Assembly: GCF_002885955.2 (NCBI RefSeq)
Contig: NZ_POQS01000003.1
Location: forward strand, 282,351 to 346,350
Direction: 5' to 3'
Source: Achromobacter pulmonis
GTDB lineage: Bacteria > Pseudomonadota > Gammaproteobacteria > Burkholderiales > Burkholderiaceae_B
Length of the DNA stretch: 64,000 nucleotides
Below are positions 1 to 8,465 of the stretch, piece by piece. The position numbers and the translations under genes were made by a program. How positions within the stretch are numbered: position 1 is the first letter of the stretch; every line of letters begins with the position of its first letter. The notes under the pieces are model-generated. The model did not search any database. It was not told the origin of the DNA and saw nothing but the letters and a program-made list of their open reading frames with translations.

Positions 1-601
1 GCGTGGAAATGAGTTCCTGTTCCGAGGCGCGGGGCGTGAGCGATTGCGGAAACAGCGTCACGTGCCGCAGCACCGCGGCCGCCAGGATCGGCGCCTGCAG
101 CGACAGCCAGTGCATGTCGGCCACGCTGTAGTCGGGATATGAATGGTTGCGGTACAGGCTGAGCGAGATCCGGTAGCCGTCGGGAAAGACCGACAGCAGC
201 GACAGGCGCTCGCGGATGCCGGGCACGTCGTAGCAAAGCTGGCGGTAGCGCGCGTGGGTCACGTCGCTGGCGAACTGGTGCCCCATCCAGAACTGGCGTT
301 CGCGGCCCGGCTTGCGCTTGGACAGCCACAGCGTGTTCGAGTCGAGCTGGTCGAAGCCCATCTGCATGTAGTCCACCGCCGTGATGGTGGCGATCTGGCC
401 GATGGCGCTGGCGCTGGACAGCGCCTCCATGCGGCCGTTGCTCTTGAGCCCGAAGATGGTGCAGTGGCTGGCCGGCACGAAGTCTTCCAGGGATTCCAGC
501 ACCTGCGTGGCGAATGCGTGCGAGCCGATGGCTTCGATCAGGCGCAGGGCGAGCTGCGGACTGGCCGAAGCGGCGTTCGAGGACAGGCGGGTGACTTTCA
601 T
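1..601 (-). CDS. Probable LuxR-type regulator, N-terminal part only
   Basis: Reads leftward from an ATG at 601 and leaves the window without a stop, giving the first 200 residues. The visible part is a soluble alpha/beta domain with no membrane segment and no helix-turn-helix, and high GC at third codon positions supports it as coding. It is divergent from the monooxygenase operon that starts at 692, the usual position for a local regulator. A C-terminal LuxR/GerE DNA-binding domain beyond the edge is inferred from similar Bordetella regulators and is not seen here, so the family name is tentative. Confidence 0.55.
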   Translation of the reverse strand, partial: MKVTRLSSNAASASPQLALRLIEAIGSHAFATQVLESLEDFVPASHCTIFGLKSNGRMEALSSASAIGQIATITAVDYMQMGFDQLDSNTLWLSKRKPGRERQFWMGHQFASDVTHARYRQLCYDVPGIRERLSLLSVFPDGYRISLSLYRNHSYPDYSVADMHWLSLQAPILAAAVLRHVTLFPQSLTPRASEQELIST

Positions 602-691
602 GCTCGGGCTAGTACGTCGTATTTTTGTATGACATTTTAAGCGGCGGCAAGCCAGATAATTGTTCGACATCAATGTACGAAAAACCAGGGC

Positions 692-2341
692 TTGCCAATC
701 GTGCCGCTTACACATATCGGACCTTTCACGTATCAACGCTATGCGCCGCGGATGCCTGCCGGCCTGGCCGGGCGCGAGGAGCCCGGCCGGCACCCGGTGC
801 TGATCGCGGGCGGCGGCCCGGTGGGCATGGCCGTCGCCCTCGGGCTGGCCCGCCGGGGCGTGGGCAGCGTGGTGATCGAGGCCGACGATTCCGTCTGCGA
901 GGGCAGCCGCGCCGCCTGTATCTCCCGGCGCAGCCTGGAGATCCTCGACCGGCTGGGCGTGGTCGCGCGCTTCATGGAGAAGGGCCTGGCCTGGACCCGC
1001 GGGCGCAGCTTCTATGGCGACCGGGAGGTCTTCCGCTTCGATATGCCCACGGGCGAGGCGGACAAGTTCCCGCCCATGATCAACCTGCAGCAGTACTACA
1101 TCGAGCAGTACCTGCTGGACGAGATCGCCGCGGTGAACCGGAAGCGGCCGGGCACCATCGACTTCCGCTGGCAGAGCAGGATCACCGCGGTGCGGCAGGA
1201 GGCGGACGGGGTGGCCGTGACCGTCAGCAACCCCCTGGGCGACTACGACGCCCGGGCGGACTGGCTGGTGGCCTGCGACGGCGGCCAGAGCTTCGTGCGC
1301 AACAGCCTGGGCCTGGAACTCAAAGGCGTGGGATACCAGGGGCGCTACGCCATCGTCGACATCGAACTGCCCAGCAAGTCGCCCACCGAGCGCCGGGCCT
1401 GGTTCGATCCGCCCTGGGCGCGGGGCACCACGATACTGATGCACCGCCAGCCGGACGACATCTGGCGCGTCGATTACCAGCTGGCCGCCGGGCAGGACGC
1501 GGCCCAGGTGATGGAGCCCGCGCAGATCCGGGCGTTCGTGCAGAACCACCTGGACGCGATCGGCGAAGGCCACCTGCCGTGGACGCCGGTCTGGACCTCG
1601 ATCTACCGCGCCGGCGCCATGACGCTGGACAGCTACCGCCACGGCAGCATCCTGTTCGCCGGCAACTCGGCCCACGCCATGCCGATCTTCGGCGTGCGCG
1701 GCCTGAATTCCGGCTTCGACGACGCCGACAACCTGGCCTGGAAACTGGCCGCGCGCATCCGCGGGCAGGCCGGCGACGCGCTGCTGGACAGCTATAGCCA
1801 GGAGCGCATCGAGGCGTTTCACGTCAACGCGGCCAGCGCCATGCGCAGCACCGAATTCATGTCGCCGCCGCACCGCGGCTTCGAGCTGATGCGCGAGGCC
1901 GCGCTGTCGCTGGCAGGCGCGCATCCGGGCATCGCGCGGCTGATCAATCCGCGCCAGACGCACGCCATCCACTACCAGTCCTCGGCGTTGTCGGCCGCGA
2001 GCGATGCGTTCGAGGCCGGTCCGCCGCCCGGCGCGCCGCTGGATGACGCGCCGGTGCGAGACGGGGTTTTCGTCACGGATCTGCTGGCCGGCGACGCGTT
2101 CACGCTGCTGTGCTTCGGGTCCGAGCCGATGGCGCTGGCGCGGGACGCCGGCGCCGTGCCCTGTCGCGCGGTGGCGGCGCCGGTCTCCAGCCCCGCCGCG
2201 CGCGCCTATGGCGCAACCGAAGGAACCGCCTATCTCGTCCGGCCCGACGGCCATGTCTGTGCGCGCTGGCGGCGCGCCGACGCCGCCAGGGTGCAGGCCG
2301 CCCTTGCCCAAGCATGCCAAATCCAGAGGAGTCCGTCGTGA
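692..2341 (+). CDS. FAD-dependent aromatic monooxygenase (PHBH/MhpA type)
   Basis: Expected to hydroxylate an aromatic ring with NAD(P)H and O2 in the cytoplasm. The FAD-binding Rossmann motif GGGPVG lies at residues 40-45, followed by the acidic E63. The second FAD motif at 324-328 reads GNSAH where most relatives have GDAAH. The length of 549 residues is normal. The start used is TTG at 692, which keeps an N-terminal YQRYAPR segment; ATG at 752 is the alternative. It is the first gene of a compact catabolic operon, and its stop overlaps the next start (TGATG). The substrate is unknown. Confidence 0.85.
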   Translation: MPIVPLTHIGPFTYQRYAPRMPAGLAGREEPGRHPVLIAGGGPVGMAVALGLARRGVGSVVIEADDSVCEGSRAACISRRSLEILDRLGVVARFMEKGLAWTRGRSFYGDREVFRFDMPTGEADKFPPMINLQQYYIEQYLLDEIAAVNRKRPGTIDFRWQSRITAVRQEADGVAVTVSNPLGDYDARADWLVACDGGQSFVRNSLGLELKGVGYQGRYAIVDIELPSKSPTERRAWFDPPWARGTTILMHRQPDDIWRVDYQLAAGQDAAQVMEPAQIRAFVQNHLDAIGEGHLPWTPVWTSIYRAGAMTLDSYRHGSILFAGNSAHAMPIFGVRGLNSGFDDADNLAWKLAARIRGQAGDALLDSYSQERIEAFHVNAASAMRSTEFMSPPHRGFELMREAALSLAGAHPGIARLINPRQTHAIHYQSSALSAASDAFEAGPPPGAPLDDAPVRDGVFVTDLLAGDAFTLLCFGSEPMALARDAGAVPCRAVAAPVSSPAARAYGATEGTAYLVRPDGHVCARWRRADAARVQAALAQACQIQRSPS

Positions 2342-2541
2342 TGTTCGACGCCGCAGCGCAGGACCGCGTCTATACCTATTGCAGCAACGCGATCGGCCAG
2401 GCCGGCCGGGAGCGCGAGTCGCTGTTCCTGTCCAGGCTGGCCCTGCTGCTGTTCGAGCGGCTGGGCGACGAGGCGGCCTGCAAGGCCGCCATCGACGCCG
2501 CCTTGAAAGACCTGCCGCAGCCGTCGCTGTCGGCAGGCTGA
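2341..2541 (+). CDS. DUF2783-like small protein
   Basis: A 66-residue protein whose ATG overlaps the stop of the monooxygenase, so the two are probably translationally coupled. It is helical, with no signal peptide, and has the LSRLALLLFERLGD segment and C-terminal helix I associate with DUF2783, a family of small proteins usually encoded beside FAD monooxygenases. A helper or regulatory role for the monooxygenase is inferred only from this linkage. The family call rests on recognition of size, pattern and context, not on a search. Confidence 0.65.
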   Translation: MFDAAAQDRVYTYCSNAIGQAGRERESLFLSRLALLLFERLGDEAACKAAIDAALKDLPQPSLSAG

Positions 2542-2572
2542 GTCCAAGAAAAACACCGGGGGAGAACCATCC

Positions 2573-3547
2573 ATGAATCGTCGTCACGTACTCAAGCTGC
2601 TCGTCGCCAGCGCCCTGGCGGGGCCGGCCTGCGCCGCCGCCCAGAGCGCCTATCCGGACCGCCTCATCAAGTGGGTGGTGCCTTATCCGGCCGGCGGCGG
2701 CACCGACAACCTGGCGCGCGCGCTGGCCGAAAGCATGCGGCCCAAGCTGGGCCAGCAGCTCATGATCGACAACCGGCCGGGCGCCTCGACCAATATCGGC
2801 GCCGACCTGGTGGCGCGGTCCAAGCCGGACGGCTACACCATCATGTCGGCCGACAACGCGCTGCTGTTCTTCAACGAGCACCTGTTCAAGAAGCTTGCGT
2901 TCAGCCCCGAGAACGACTTCACGTACGTCGGCGCCATTGGCCGCTTTCCGCTGCTGCTGGTGGTCCATCCCGACTTCCCGGCGCGCAGCCTGGCCGAATT
3001 CCTGGCCTACGTGCGCGCCAACCCGGGCAAGGTCGACTTCGCCTCGGTCAGCAACGGCTCGCCGCATCACCTGGCCATGGAACTGTTCAAGAGCCGCACC
3101 GGTACGGACCTGACGCACGTGGCCTTCGCCGGCGCCGCGCCCGCCATACAGAGCCTGCTGGGCAACCACGTGCCCGTCATGTTCCTGGATCTCGCGTCCG
3201 GCATTTCCTACATCAAGTCCGGACGGGTGCGCGCGCTGGCCATCGGCACCGCGCAGCGTTCGGCCGCCGTGCCGGACGTGCCTACGCTGGCGGAGCAGGG
3301 CGTCAGCGACGTCGAGGTCTTCGCCCTGCAAGGCGTGCTGGGTCCGGCCGGCATGCCGGCCGAGGTCGTCGCGCTGGTGAACCGGCAGCTCAACGCGGCG
3401 CTGGCCGATCCGAACGTGCTGCAGCGCTTCAGCGATTTCGGCTTCGAGCCGCTGCCCAGCACGCCCGAAAAATTCAAGGCCCTGGCCCGCGCGGAGTCCC
3501 TCAAATGGGGGGCGGTCATCCGCCAGGCCAACATCGTTCTGGACTGA
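2573..3547 (+). CDS. Bug-family (TctC-like) periplasmic solute receptor
   Basis: A 324-residue tripartite tricarboxylate receptor of the Bug type, strongly expanded in Bordetella. The N-terminus has a signal peptide (basic MNRRH, hydrophobic core, cleavage near residues 22-25). It is followed by the ligand-loop signature YPAGGGTDNLAR that in Bug proteins contacts a carboxylate of the ligand. No membrane partners are encoded nearby, which is usual for these orphan receptors. Its place in the operon suggests that it binds the aromatic acid, or a product of it, degraded by the neighbours. The ATG at 2573 follows GGGGGAGAACC. Confidence 0.9.
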   Translation: MNRRHVLKLLVASALAGPACAAAQSAYPDRLIKWVVPYPAGGGTDNLARALAESMRPKLGQQLMIDNRPGASTNIGADLVARSKPDGYTIMSADNALLFFNEHLFKKLAFSPENDFTYVGAIGRFPLLLVVHPDFPARSLAEFLAYVRANPGKVDFASVSNGSPHHLAMELFKSRTGTDLTHVAFAGAAPAIQSLLGNHVPVMFLDLASGISYIKSGRVRALAIGTAQRSAAVPDVPTLAEQGVSDVEVFALQGVLGPAGMPAEVVALVNRQLNAALADPNVLQRFSDFGFEPLPSTPEKFKALARAESLKWGAVIRQANIVLD

Positions 3548-3565
3548 TCCAGAAAGGAGTACGAC

Positions 3566-4099
3566 ATGAACTCGCCCCGTCCCGTACACGGTCTGCACCA
3601 CTTCGCCTGGCGCTGCAAGAACGCCGAGGAAACCCGCCACTTCTACGAAGACATCCTGGGCCTGCCGCTGGTGCACGTCATCAAGAAGGACCACGTGCCC
3701 AGCACGGGCGACTATTGCCCGTACGTCCACATCTTCTTCCGCATGGCCGACGGCTCGCACATCGCCTTCTTCGACCTGGGCGACGACACCGCCGCGCTGC
3801 CTTCGCCCAACACGCCGTCCTGGGTCAACCACATGGCGCTGCGCGTCGACAGCATGGAGGACCTGGTGGCGATGAAGGCCAGGCTGGAAGCGCACGGCAT
3901 CGAGGTGCTGGGCGTGACCGACCACGACGGCTACATCGAATCCGTCTACTTCTTCGATCCCAACGGCTTCCGCCTGGAGCTGACGGTGGAGGTGGCGCCG
4001 GCCGAGGTCGTCGCCGGCTTCGCCAAGACCGCCCACCAGACGCTGCGCGCATGGACCGACACCCAATCCGGCCGGACCGCCGGCAAAGGAATGCAATGA
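3566..4099 (+). CDS. VOC-family protein (extradiol dioxygenase/glyoxalase fold)
   Basis: A 177-residue vicinal-oxygen-chelate protein with two beta-alpha-beta-beta-beta modules. Candidate metal ligands are H11 or H12 (LHHFAWR), H65 (GSHIAFF), H89 (VNHMAL) and E138 (FRLELTV). It begins at ATG 3566 behind AAAGGAG, and its stop overlaps the next start by 4 bases (ATGA). In an operon with a ring hydroxylase and an FAH hydrolase, the likely role is ring cleavage or isomerisation of the hydroxylated product. Single-domain VOC proteins vary widely in chemistry, so the reaction is not settled. Confidence 0.85.
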   Translation: MNSPRPVHGLHHFAWRCKNAEETRHFYEDILGLPLVHVIKKDHVPSTGDYCPYVHIFFRMADGSHIAFFDLGDDTAALPSPNTPSWVNHMALRVDSMEDLVAMKARLEAHGIEVLGVTDHDGYIESVYFFDPNGFRLELTVEVAPAEVVAGFAKTAHQTLRAWTDTQSGRTAGKGMQ

Positions 4100-5103
4100 C
4101 GCTGCCCAACCTGCCTTTGCGTCTGGCGACGCGCAAGAACGGCGCCCGCGACGGCCAGCTGATGCTGGTCGACGCGGCCGGCCAGCGCTGGACGGCCGCG
4201 CAGGCCGCTCCGACGCTGCAAGCGCTGCTGGATGATTTCGACGCGCTCGCGCCGCGGCTGCTCGCGCAAAGCGAGGCGCTGGACGCGGCCGGCTGGGCCG
4301 GCGCGCCGGCCTTCGAGGCGGCCGCCTGCATGGCGCCGCTGCCGCGCGCCTACCAGTGGGCCGACGCGTCCGTCTACCGCAACCACGCGCGCCTGATCTA
4401 TCAATGGCGCAAGGAGCCCATTCCGCCGCGCTATGAAACCGAGCCGCTGGTCTACCAGGGCGGCTCCGACGTCATGCTGGGCGCCCAGGACGACATCGAG
4501 GCCGTCGACGAGGCGCACCAGATCGACCTCGAAGCCGAGGTCGCCGTCATCACCAAGGACGTGCCCATGGGCGTCAGCGTCGAGCAGGCCGAGCAATGCA
4601 TCGCGCTGGTGGTGCTGCTCAACGACGTGTCCCTGCGCGGCCTGATTCCCGACGAACTGTCCAAGGGTTTCGGCTTCTACCAGAGCAAGCCCGCCACCAG
4701 CTTCGCGCCCATCGCGCTCACGCCGGCGGCGCTGGGCGCGCTGTGGAAAGACAGCATGCCCAACTTCCGCGTCCACATCTCGATCAACGGCGTGGCTTTC
4801 GGCCAGCCCCATTCGAACGTGGAGACCATCTTCAACTTCTCGCAGGTCATCGCGCACCTGGCCCGCACGCGGGCGCTGGGCGCGGGCAGCATCATCGGCC
4901 TGGGCACCATCAGCAACGAGGACCCGGCCGCCGGCAGCGCCTGCATCACCGAGGCCCGCGTGCGCCAGATCCTGGACGGCGCGCCGGAACAAGACCTGCG
5001 CCCCTACCTGCGGCACGGGGACCGGGTCCGCATCGAGGCGCTGGACGGCAGGCAATCGCTGTTCGGCGCCATCGACCAGGCGGTGAAGGTGCGCGGCCGC
5101 TGA
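4096..5103 (+). CDS. Fumarylacetoacetate hydrolase-family protein
   Basis: A 335-residue FAH-superfamily hydrolase or hydratase. These enzymes use a divalent metal to cleave or hydrate 2-keto acids from ring fission. The acidic segment DLEAEVAV near residue 140 carries the E-x-E metal ligands, and the conserved PATSFAP and GTISNEDPAAG segments are present. The start at 4096 overlaps the VOC stop (ATGA). It is the last gene of the operon and is followed by a strong terminator, and it is likely the final step after ring opening. Confidence 0.88.
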   Translation: MTLPNLPLRLATRKNGARDGQLMLVDAAGQRWTAAQAAPTLQALLDDFDALAPRLLAQSEALDAAGWAGAPAFEAAACMAPLPRAYQWADASVYRNHARLIYQWRKEPIPPRYETEPLVYQGGSDVMLGAQDDIEAVDEAHQIDLEAEVAVITKDVPMGVSVEQAEQCIALVVLLNDVSLRGLIPDELSKGFGFYQSKPATSFAPIALTPAALGALWKDSMPNFRVHISINGVAFGQPHSNVETIFNFSQVIAHLARTRALGAGSIIGLGTISNEDPAAGSACITEARVRQILDGAPEQDLRPYLRHGDRVRIEALDGRQSLFGAIDQAVKVRGR

Positions 5104-5117
5104 GGCCGGCGGCAGAC

Positions 5118-5151
5118 GCGGCGCGGGGCAGGCCCCGCGCCGCTATATTTT
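5118..5151 (+). terminator. Rho-independent terminator of the catabolic operon
   Basis: Perfect 11-bp GC arms (5118-5128 and 5133-5143) with a CAGG loop, followed by TATATTTT. It begins 15 bases after the FAH stop. The distal part overlaps the stop region of the convergent small gene at 5143. Confidence 0.85.
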
Positions 5152-5361
5152 CAGGCGCCGCGCGTTGAGTTCCTCGGCCGTGTGCTTCACGCCGCTCATG
5201 GCGGCATGTTCATTGGCGAACACGCGATCGCCCGTGCCGATCTGCGTCCAGCTGTTGTGGGGCGAGGTGCGCACCCACACGTTCCAGCCCGGCCGCAACG
5301 AGACTTCGCACAGCTTGTACTCGAGACGGTAACCGTTGAGACTGATGACTCCGGTTCTCAT
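5143..5361 (-). CDS. Small conserved-type hypothetical protein, 72 aa
   Basis: Starts at ATG 5361 behind a perfect AGGAGG, so translation is likely. It is a soluble, probably beta-rich protein with several aromatic residues (NVWVRTSPHNSWTQ), no signal peptide and no cysteine pair. The gene lies 30 bases downstream of another small gene on the same strand and shares the hairpin at its 3' end with the convergent FAH gene. I do not recognise the family. Confidence 0.7.
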   Translation of the reverse strand: MRTGVISLNGYRLEYKLCEVSLRPGWNVWVRTSPHNSWTQIGTGDRVFANEHAAMSGVKHTAEELNARRLKI

Positions 5362-5391
5362 TGTTTTTCCTCCTGTACGGCGCCCCGCCCG

Positions 5392-5613
5392 TCACAGGCC
5401 GGCCCGCGCGCGGCGCGGACTGCGGGCCTCCAAAGGGCTGAGGTGCTTGCCACTGCTGCCGTGGACCCGGGTCACTTCATAGACCTCGAGCCCATCGTCC
5501 ATCCACCTGCGGACTTCGCTGATCACATCGGTGAAGACGGGTCTGGGACCGTCCAGAATCCAGCCGATGATGAGCGCCTGCTTGTCGTGTTCCCGTTCAC
5601 TGGCCCTGTGCAT
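5392..5613 (-). CDS. Small hypothetical protein, 73 aa
   Basis: ATG at 5613 is preceded by AAGGAAAGAAG, a reasonable ribosome site. The protein is charged and soluble, with a central segment (FTDVISEVRRWMDDGLEVYEV) predicted to be mixed helix and strand, and an arginine-rich tail. It is probably co-transcribed with the 72-aa gene immediately downstream. The family is not recognised. The 230 bases upstream, to the efflux operon end, hold no gene, only a short palindrome (GTTCCA at 5783, TGGAAC ending at 5799). Confidence 0.6.
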   Translation of the reverse strand: MHRASEREHDKQALIIGWILDGPRPVFTDVISEVRRWMDDGLEVYEVTRVHGSSGKHLSPLEARSPRRARAGL

Positions 5614-5842
5614 TTCTTCTTTCCTTTTTTGGCAGCTTCAGGGCCAGCCTAGTCAGGCAAATAACCAGGCGCTATTAGAAAATCGCTTCAAATCCGACAT
5701 TGTGTATGGGCGGGCCTTGGGGCCTACGGCGATTGCGGGGAAAACGCTGAAAATTGTCCTCACATGATTTGGTGAAAGTTTCGGTTCCAGTACTTGGAAC
5801 ACGCCACAGATACGCCGATATCCGGCCCGCAGGGGCTTCGAA

Positions 5843-6943
5843 TCAGTCGGAATACGAGGTAGCGCCGCGCGCGGCGACCTTGCGGCCGGCGGCCGGCTCG
5901 GCGGACACGTCTATCTCGGGTTCGACCGACATGCCCACGCGCAGGCGCGCGGCCTGCGGCTGGTCCGCGTCCAGGCGTATGCGGGCGGTCAGGCGCTGCA
6001 CGATCTTGGTGAAGTTGCCGGTGGCGTTCTGCGGGCCCAGCGGGGCATAGCTGGCGTTGCTGGCCGGCGCGAGGCTGTCGACGGTGCCGCGCAGCGTGAC
6101 GCCGGGCAACGCGTCCACGCGGATCTTCACCGGCTGGCCGGGGCGCACGCGCGCGAGCTGGGTTTCGCGGTAATTGGCTTCGATGTAGACCGCGTCCAGC
6201 GGCACGATCGCGGCCACGGGCTTGCCCGTGGCGATGAAGGCCCCCACGCGCAGCGCGCGCTGGCCCACGGTGCCCGCGATCGGGGCGGTGATGCGCGTAT
6301 ACGAGAGATTCAGTTCCGCGGCGGCCTGTTCGGCCTTCGTCTGCGCCAGCGCGGCCCGCGCCTTGCGCAGTTCGGCGCGCAGGATGTCGAGCTGGCGCAG
6401 CGCGGCCTGATGGGCGGCCCGGTCCTTTTCCAGATTGGCGCCGTGGATGGTGGCCTGGGCCTGCGCGCGCTGCAGCGCCTGCACGGTGCCGGCGCCGTCC
6501 GCCGCCAGATTACGGTAGCGCGCCAGATCGGCCCGGGCCAGGCGCAGGGATGCGCTGTCGGCCGTGACGGTGGCCTGCGCCCGCTCGATCTCGTTTTCCT
6601 GGCGGGCGATCTGGGCGTCCAGGCTGTCGATCACGGCCTGCGCGCTGGAGACCCTGGCGCGGGCATGTTCCAGCGCGATGGCGAAGTCGCGGTCATCGAT
6701 CACCGCCAGCAGCTGTCCCGGCTCCACGCGCTGGTTGTCTTCGACCAGCACTTCGGCGACGCGGCCCGAAACCTGCGGCGCGACCTGGGTGAAGTCGGCG
6801 CGCACATAGGCGTAGTCGGTCGATTGCAGGTCCGACGCGCTTTCCGGACGGTTGATGTAGAAAAGCGCGGCGACGACGGTGACGGCGAGCAGGGCGCCGA
6901 CGGCGGTCTTGCCGGTCTTGAGCTGAGGCATAGGTTCATCCAT
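5843..6943 (-). CDS. EmrA-like periplasmic adaptor (HlyD/membrane-fusion family)
   Basis: A 366-residue membrane-fusion protein that should link the inner-membrane MFS pump to the outer-membrane channel. One N-terminal membrane anchor spans about residues 12-31. It is followed by a split lipoyl domain (QVSGRVAEVLVEDNQRVEPG before the hairpin, ITAPIAGTVGQRALRVGAF after) around a long alanine- and arginine-rich coiled-coil hairpin, then beta-barrel domains. It is the last gene of the operon and overlaps the MFS gene by 8 bases. ATG at 6931 is an alternative start. Confidence 0.9.
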   Translation of the reverse strand: MDEPMPQLKTGKTAVGALLAVTVVAALFYINRPESASDLQSTDYAYVRADFTQVAPQVSGRVAEVLVEDNQRVEPGQLLAVIDDRDFAIALEHARARVSSAQAVIDSLDAQIARQENEIERAQATVTADSASLRLARADLARYRNLAADGAGTVQALQRAQAQATIHGANLEKDRAAHQAALRQLDILRAELRKARAALAQTKAEQAAAELNLSYTRITAPIAGTVGQRALRVGAFIATGKPVAAIVPLDAVYIEANYRETQLARVRPGQPVKIRVDALPGVTLRGTVDSLAPASNASYAPLGPQNATGNFTKIVQRLTARIRLDADQPQAARLRVGMSVEPEIDVSAEPAAGRKVAARGATSYSD

Positions 6944-8465
6944 GAGAAGTAGTAGCGGGTTGCGGCGCCGGGATGTATTGCAGGCGCAGCACCAGGGGAA
7001 TCATCAGAACGGCCAGCAGGCCCAGCGCCAGATAGGCGTCGGACGTGGCCAGCACGAAGGCCTGCTCGTGCAATGCGGAGGCGATGCGGGCCGGCTCGAT
7101 CAGCTGCGTCCAGCCGCCATGCAGCAGGCCCGGGCTGTCGAGCAGGATGTCCGCGTGGAAGCGCTCGCGCACCACCGTGAGCTGGCCGATGGCCGCGCTG
7201 CCGGCCAGGGTGCCGAACACCCGCAGCGCATTGATGGTGCCCGACACGTAGGGGCCTTCGGGCGGCTGCACCACGCTGGTGGCCAGGAACAGCAGGGATA
7301 CCACCGCCATGGGCTGGCCCAGCGCCTGCAGCGTCTGCACCACGATGAACTGCTGCCAGACCCAGTCCGCCGTCAGGCGCGATCCGAGCAGGCAGGCCGC
7401 GGCGATCAGCGCCAGTCCCAGCGCGAACACGACGCGCGCGTCGACCCACTTGCGGTACAGCAGCGCGGCCACGCAGGGGCCGAGCAGCAATTGCGGCAGG
7501 CCGATGATCAGGCCGATGGGCGCGCTTTGCAGCGCCCGGTAGCCCCAGACGCGGCCGAGATAGGCGGACGGCACCGACGAGCCGGACAGCATCACGATCA
7601 GCAGGCACACGAACACCGTGAATCCCAGGCCCAGGTTGCGCCGGCCCAGCAGCTGCAGCTTGACGAAGGGTTCGGGGTGGCGCCATTCGCTCACCAGATA
7701 GGCCGCGGTGAAGACCAGGCCCACGGCCAGCGCCGCCGTGATCAGGCGCGACTCGAACCAGTCCAGCCGCACGCCCTGGTCCAGCGCCACCGTGACCAGG
7801 ATCAGCCCGATCACGCCCATGGCCATGCCGGGCCAGTTGGCGCGCTTGAAGCGCTCGGCCTGCGACGGGGCGTCCGGCAGGCCCCAGCCCACCAGCGCGC
7901 CGGCCAGCAGCAGCAGCGGGATCGCCTGCCAGTAGACCAGGCGCAGGTCCGTCAGGCTGTCGGTCCACAGGCCGGTGAGCCAGGTCGAGACATTGGGCGC
8001 GAAGGTGGCGGTCATGGCGTAAAGCGCAAGCCCGTGCAGCCGGATCGGCGCGGGCAGGAACTTCAGCGCGGCCATCATCAGCACGGGGACCAGCGCGCCG
8101 CCGGCCAGGCCCTGCAGCCCGCGCAGCGCCAGCAGCAGCGGCAGGCTGTGGACGAACGGCAGCACCAGCGCGATCAGCGCGCACAGGCCCACCATGCCCA
8201 GGTGGAAGCGGCGCAGCGACAGCGTGATGGCGAACCACGAGGCGAACGGCATGGCGACCAGCTCGCCCGCCGCATAGACCGTGTGGAGCCAGGAGGCGTC
8301 GTCCAGCCCCTGGCCCAGCGCGCCGCGGATGTCGGCCAGGGCCAGCGCGCCGACGCGGTTGTTCAGGCCGGCCGTCATCGCGGCCAGGAAGATGCCGGTC
8401 AGCGCGACCAGCGGGCGCGCGCGGCGTTCGGGGGCGGCCGGGGCGGCCGCTGCGTGCGCGCTCAC
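6936..8465 (-). CDS. EmrB-like MFS drug exporter (DHA2, 14 TM)
   Basis: A 509-residue drug:H+ antiporter of the DHA2 class with about 14 hydrophobic segments. Helix 4-5 region carries LRGLQGLAGGALVPVLMM, close to family motif C-type glycine-rich packing. Its start overlaps the OMF stop by 4 bases (ATGA) and its end overlaps the EmrA-like start by 8, so the three genes form one operon. Together they should export a toxic or signalling compound across both membranes. Specificity cannot be read from sequence. Confidence 0.9.
   Translation of the reverse strand: MSAHAAAAPAAPERRARPLVALTGIFLAAMTAGLNNRVGALALADIRGALGQGLDDASWLHTVYAAGELVAMPFASWFAITLSLRRFHLGMVGLCALIALVLPFVHSLPLLLALRGLQGLAGGALVPVLMMAALKFLPAPIRLHGLALYAMTATFAPNVSTWLTGLWTDSLTDLRLVYWQAIPLLLLAGALVGWGLPDAPSQAERFKRANWPGMAMGVIGLILVTVALDQGVRLDWFESRLITAALAVGLVFTAAYLVSEWRHPEPFVKLQLLGRRNLGLGFTVFVCLLIVMLSGSSVPSAYLGRVWGYRALQSAPIGLIIGLPQLLLGPCVAALLYRKWVDARVVFALGLALIAAACLLGSRLTADWVWQQFIVVQTLQALGQPMAVVSLLFLATSVVQPPEGPYVSGTINALRVFGTLAGSAAIGQLTVVRERFHADILLDSPGLLHGGWTQLIEPARIASALHEQAFVLATSDAYLALGLLAVLMIPLVLRLQYIPAPQPATTSHG

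Noticed and set aside
692..751. Certain translation start for the FAD monooxygenase
   Set aside because: Both TTG 692 and ATG 752 are possible and neither has a strong ribosome site, so I did not treat the choice as settled.
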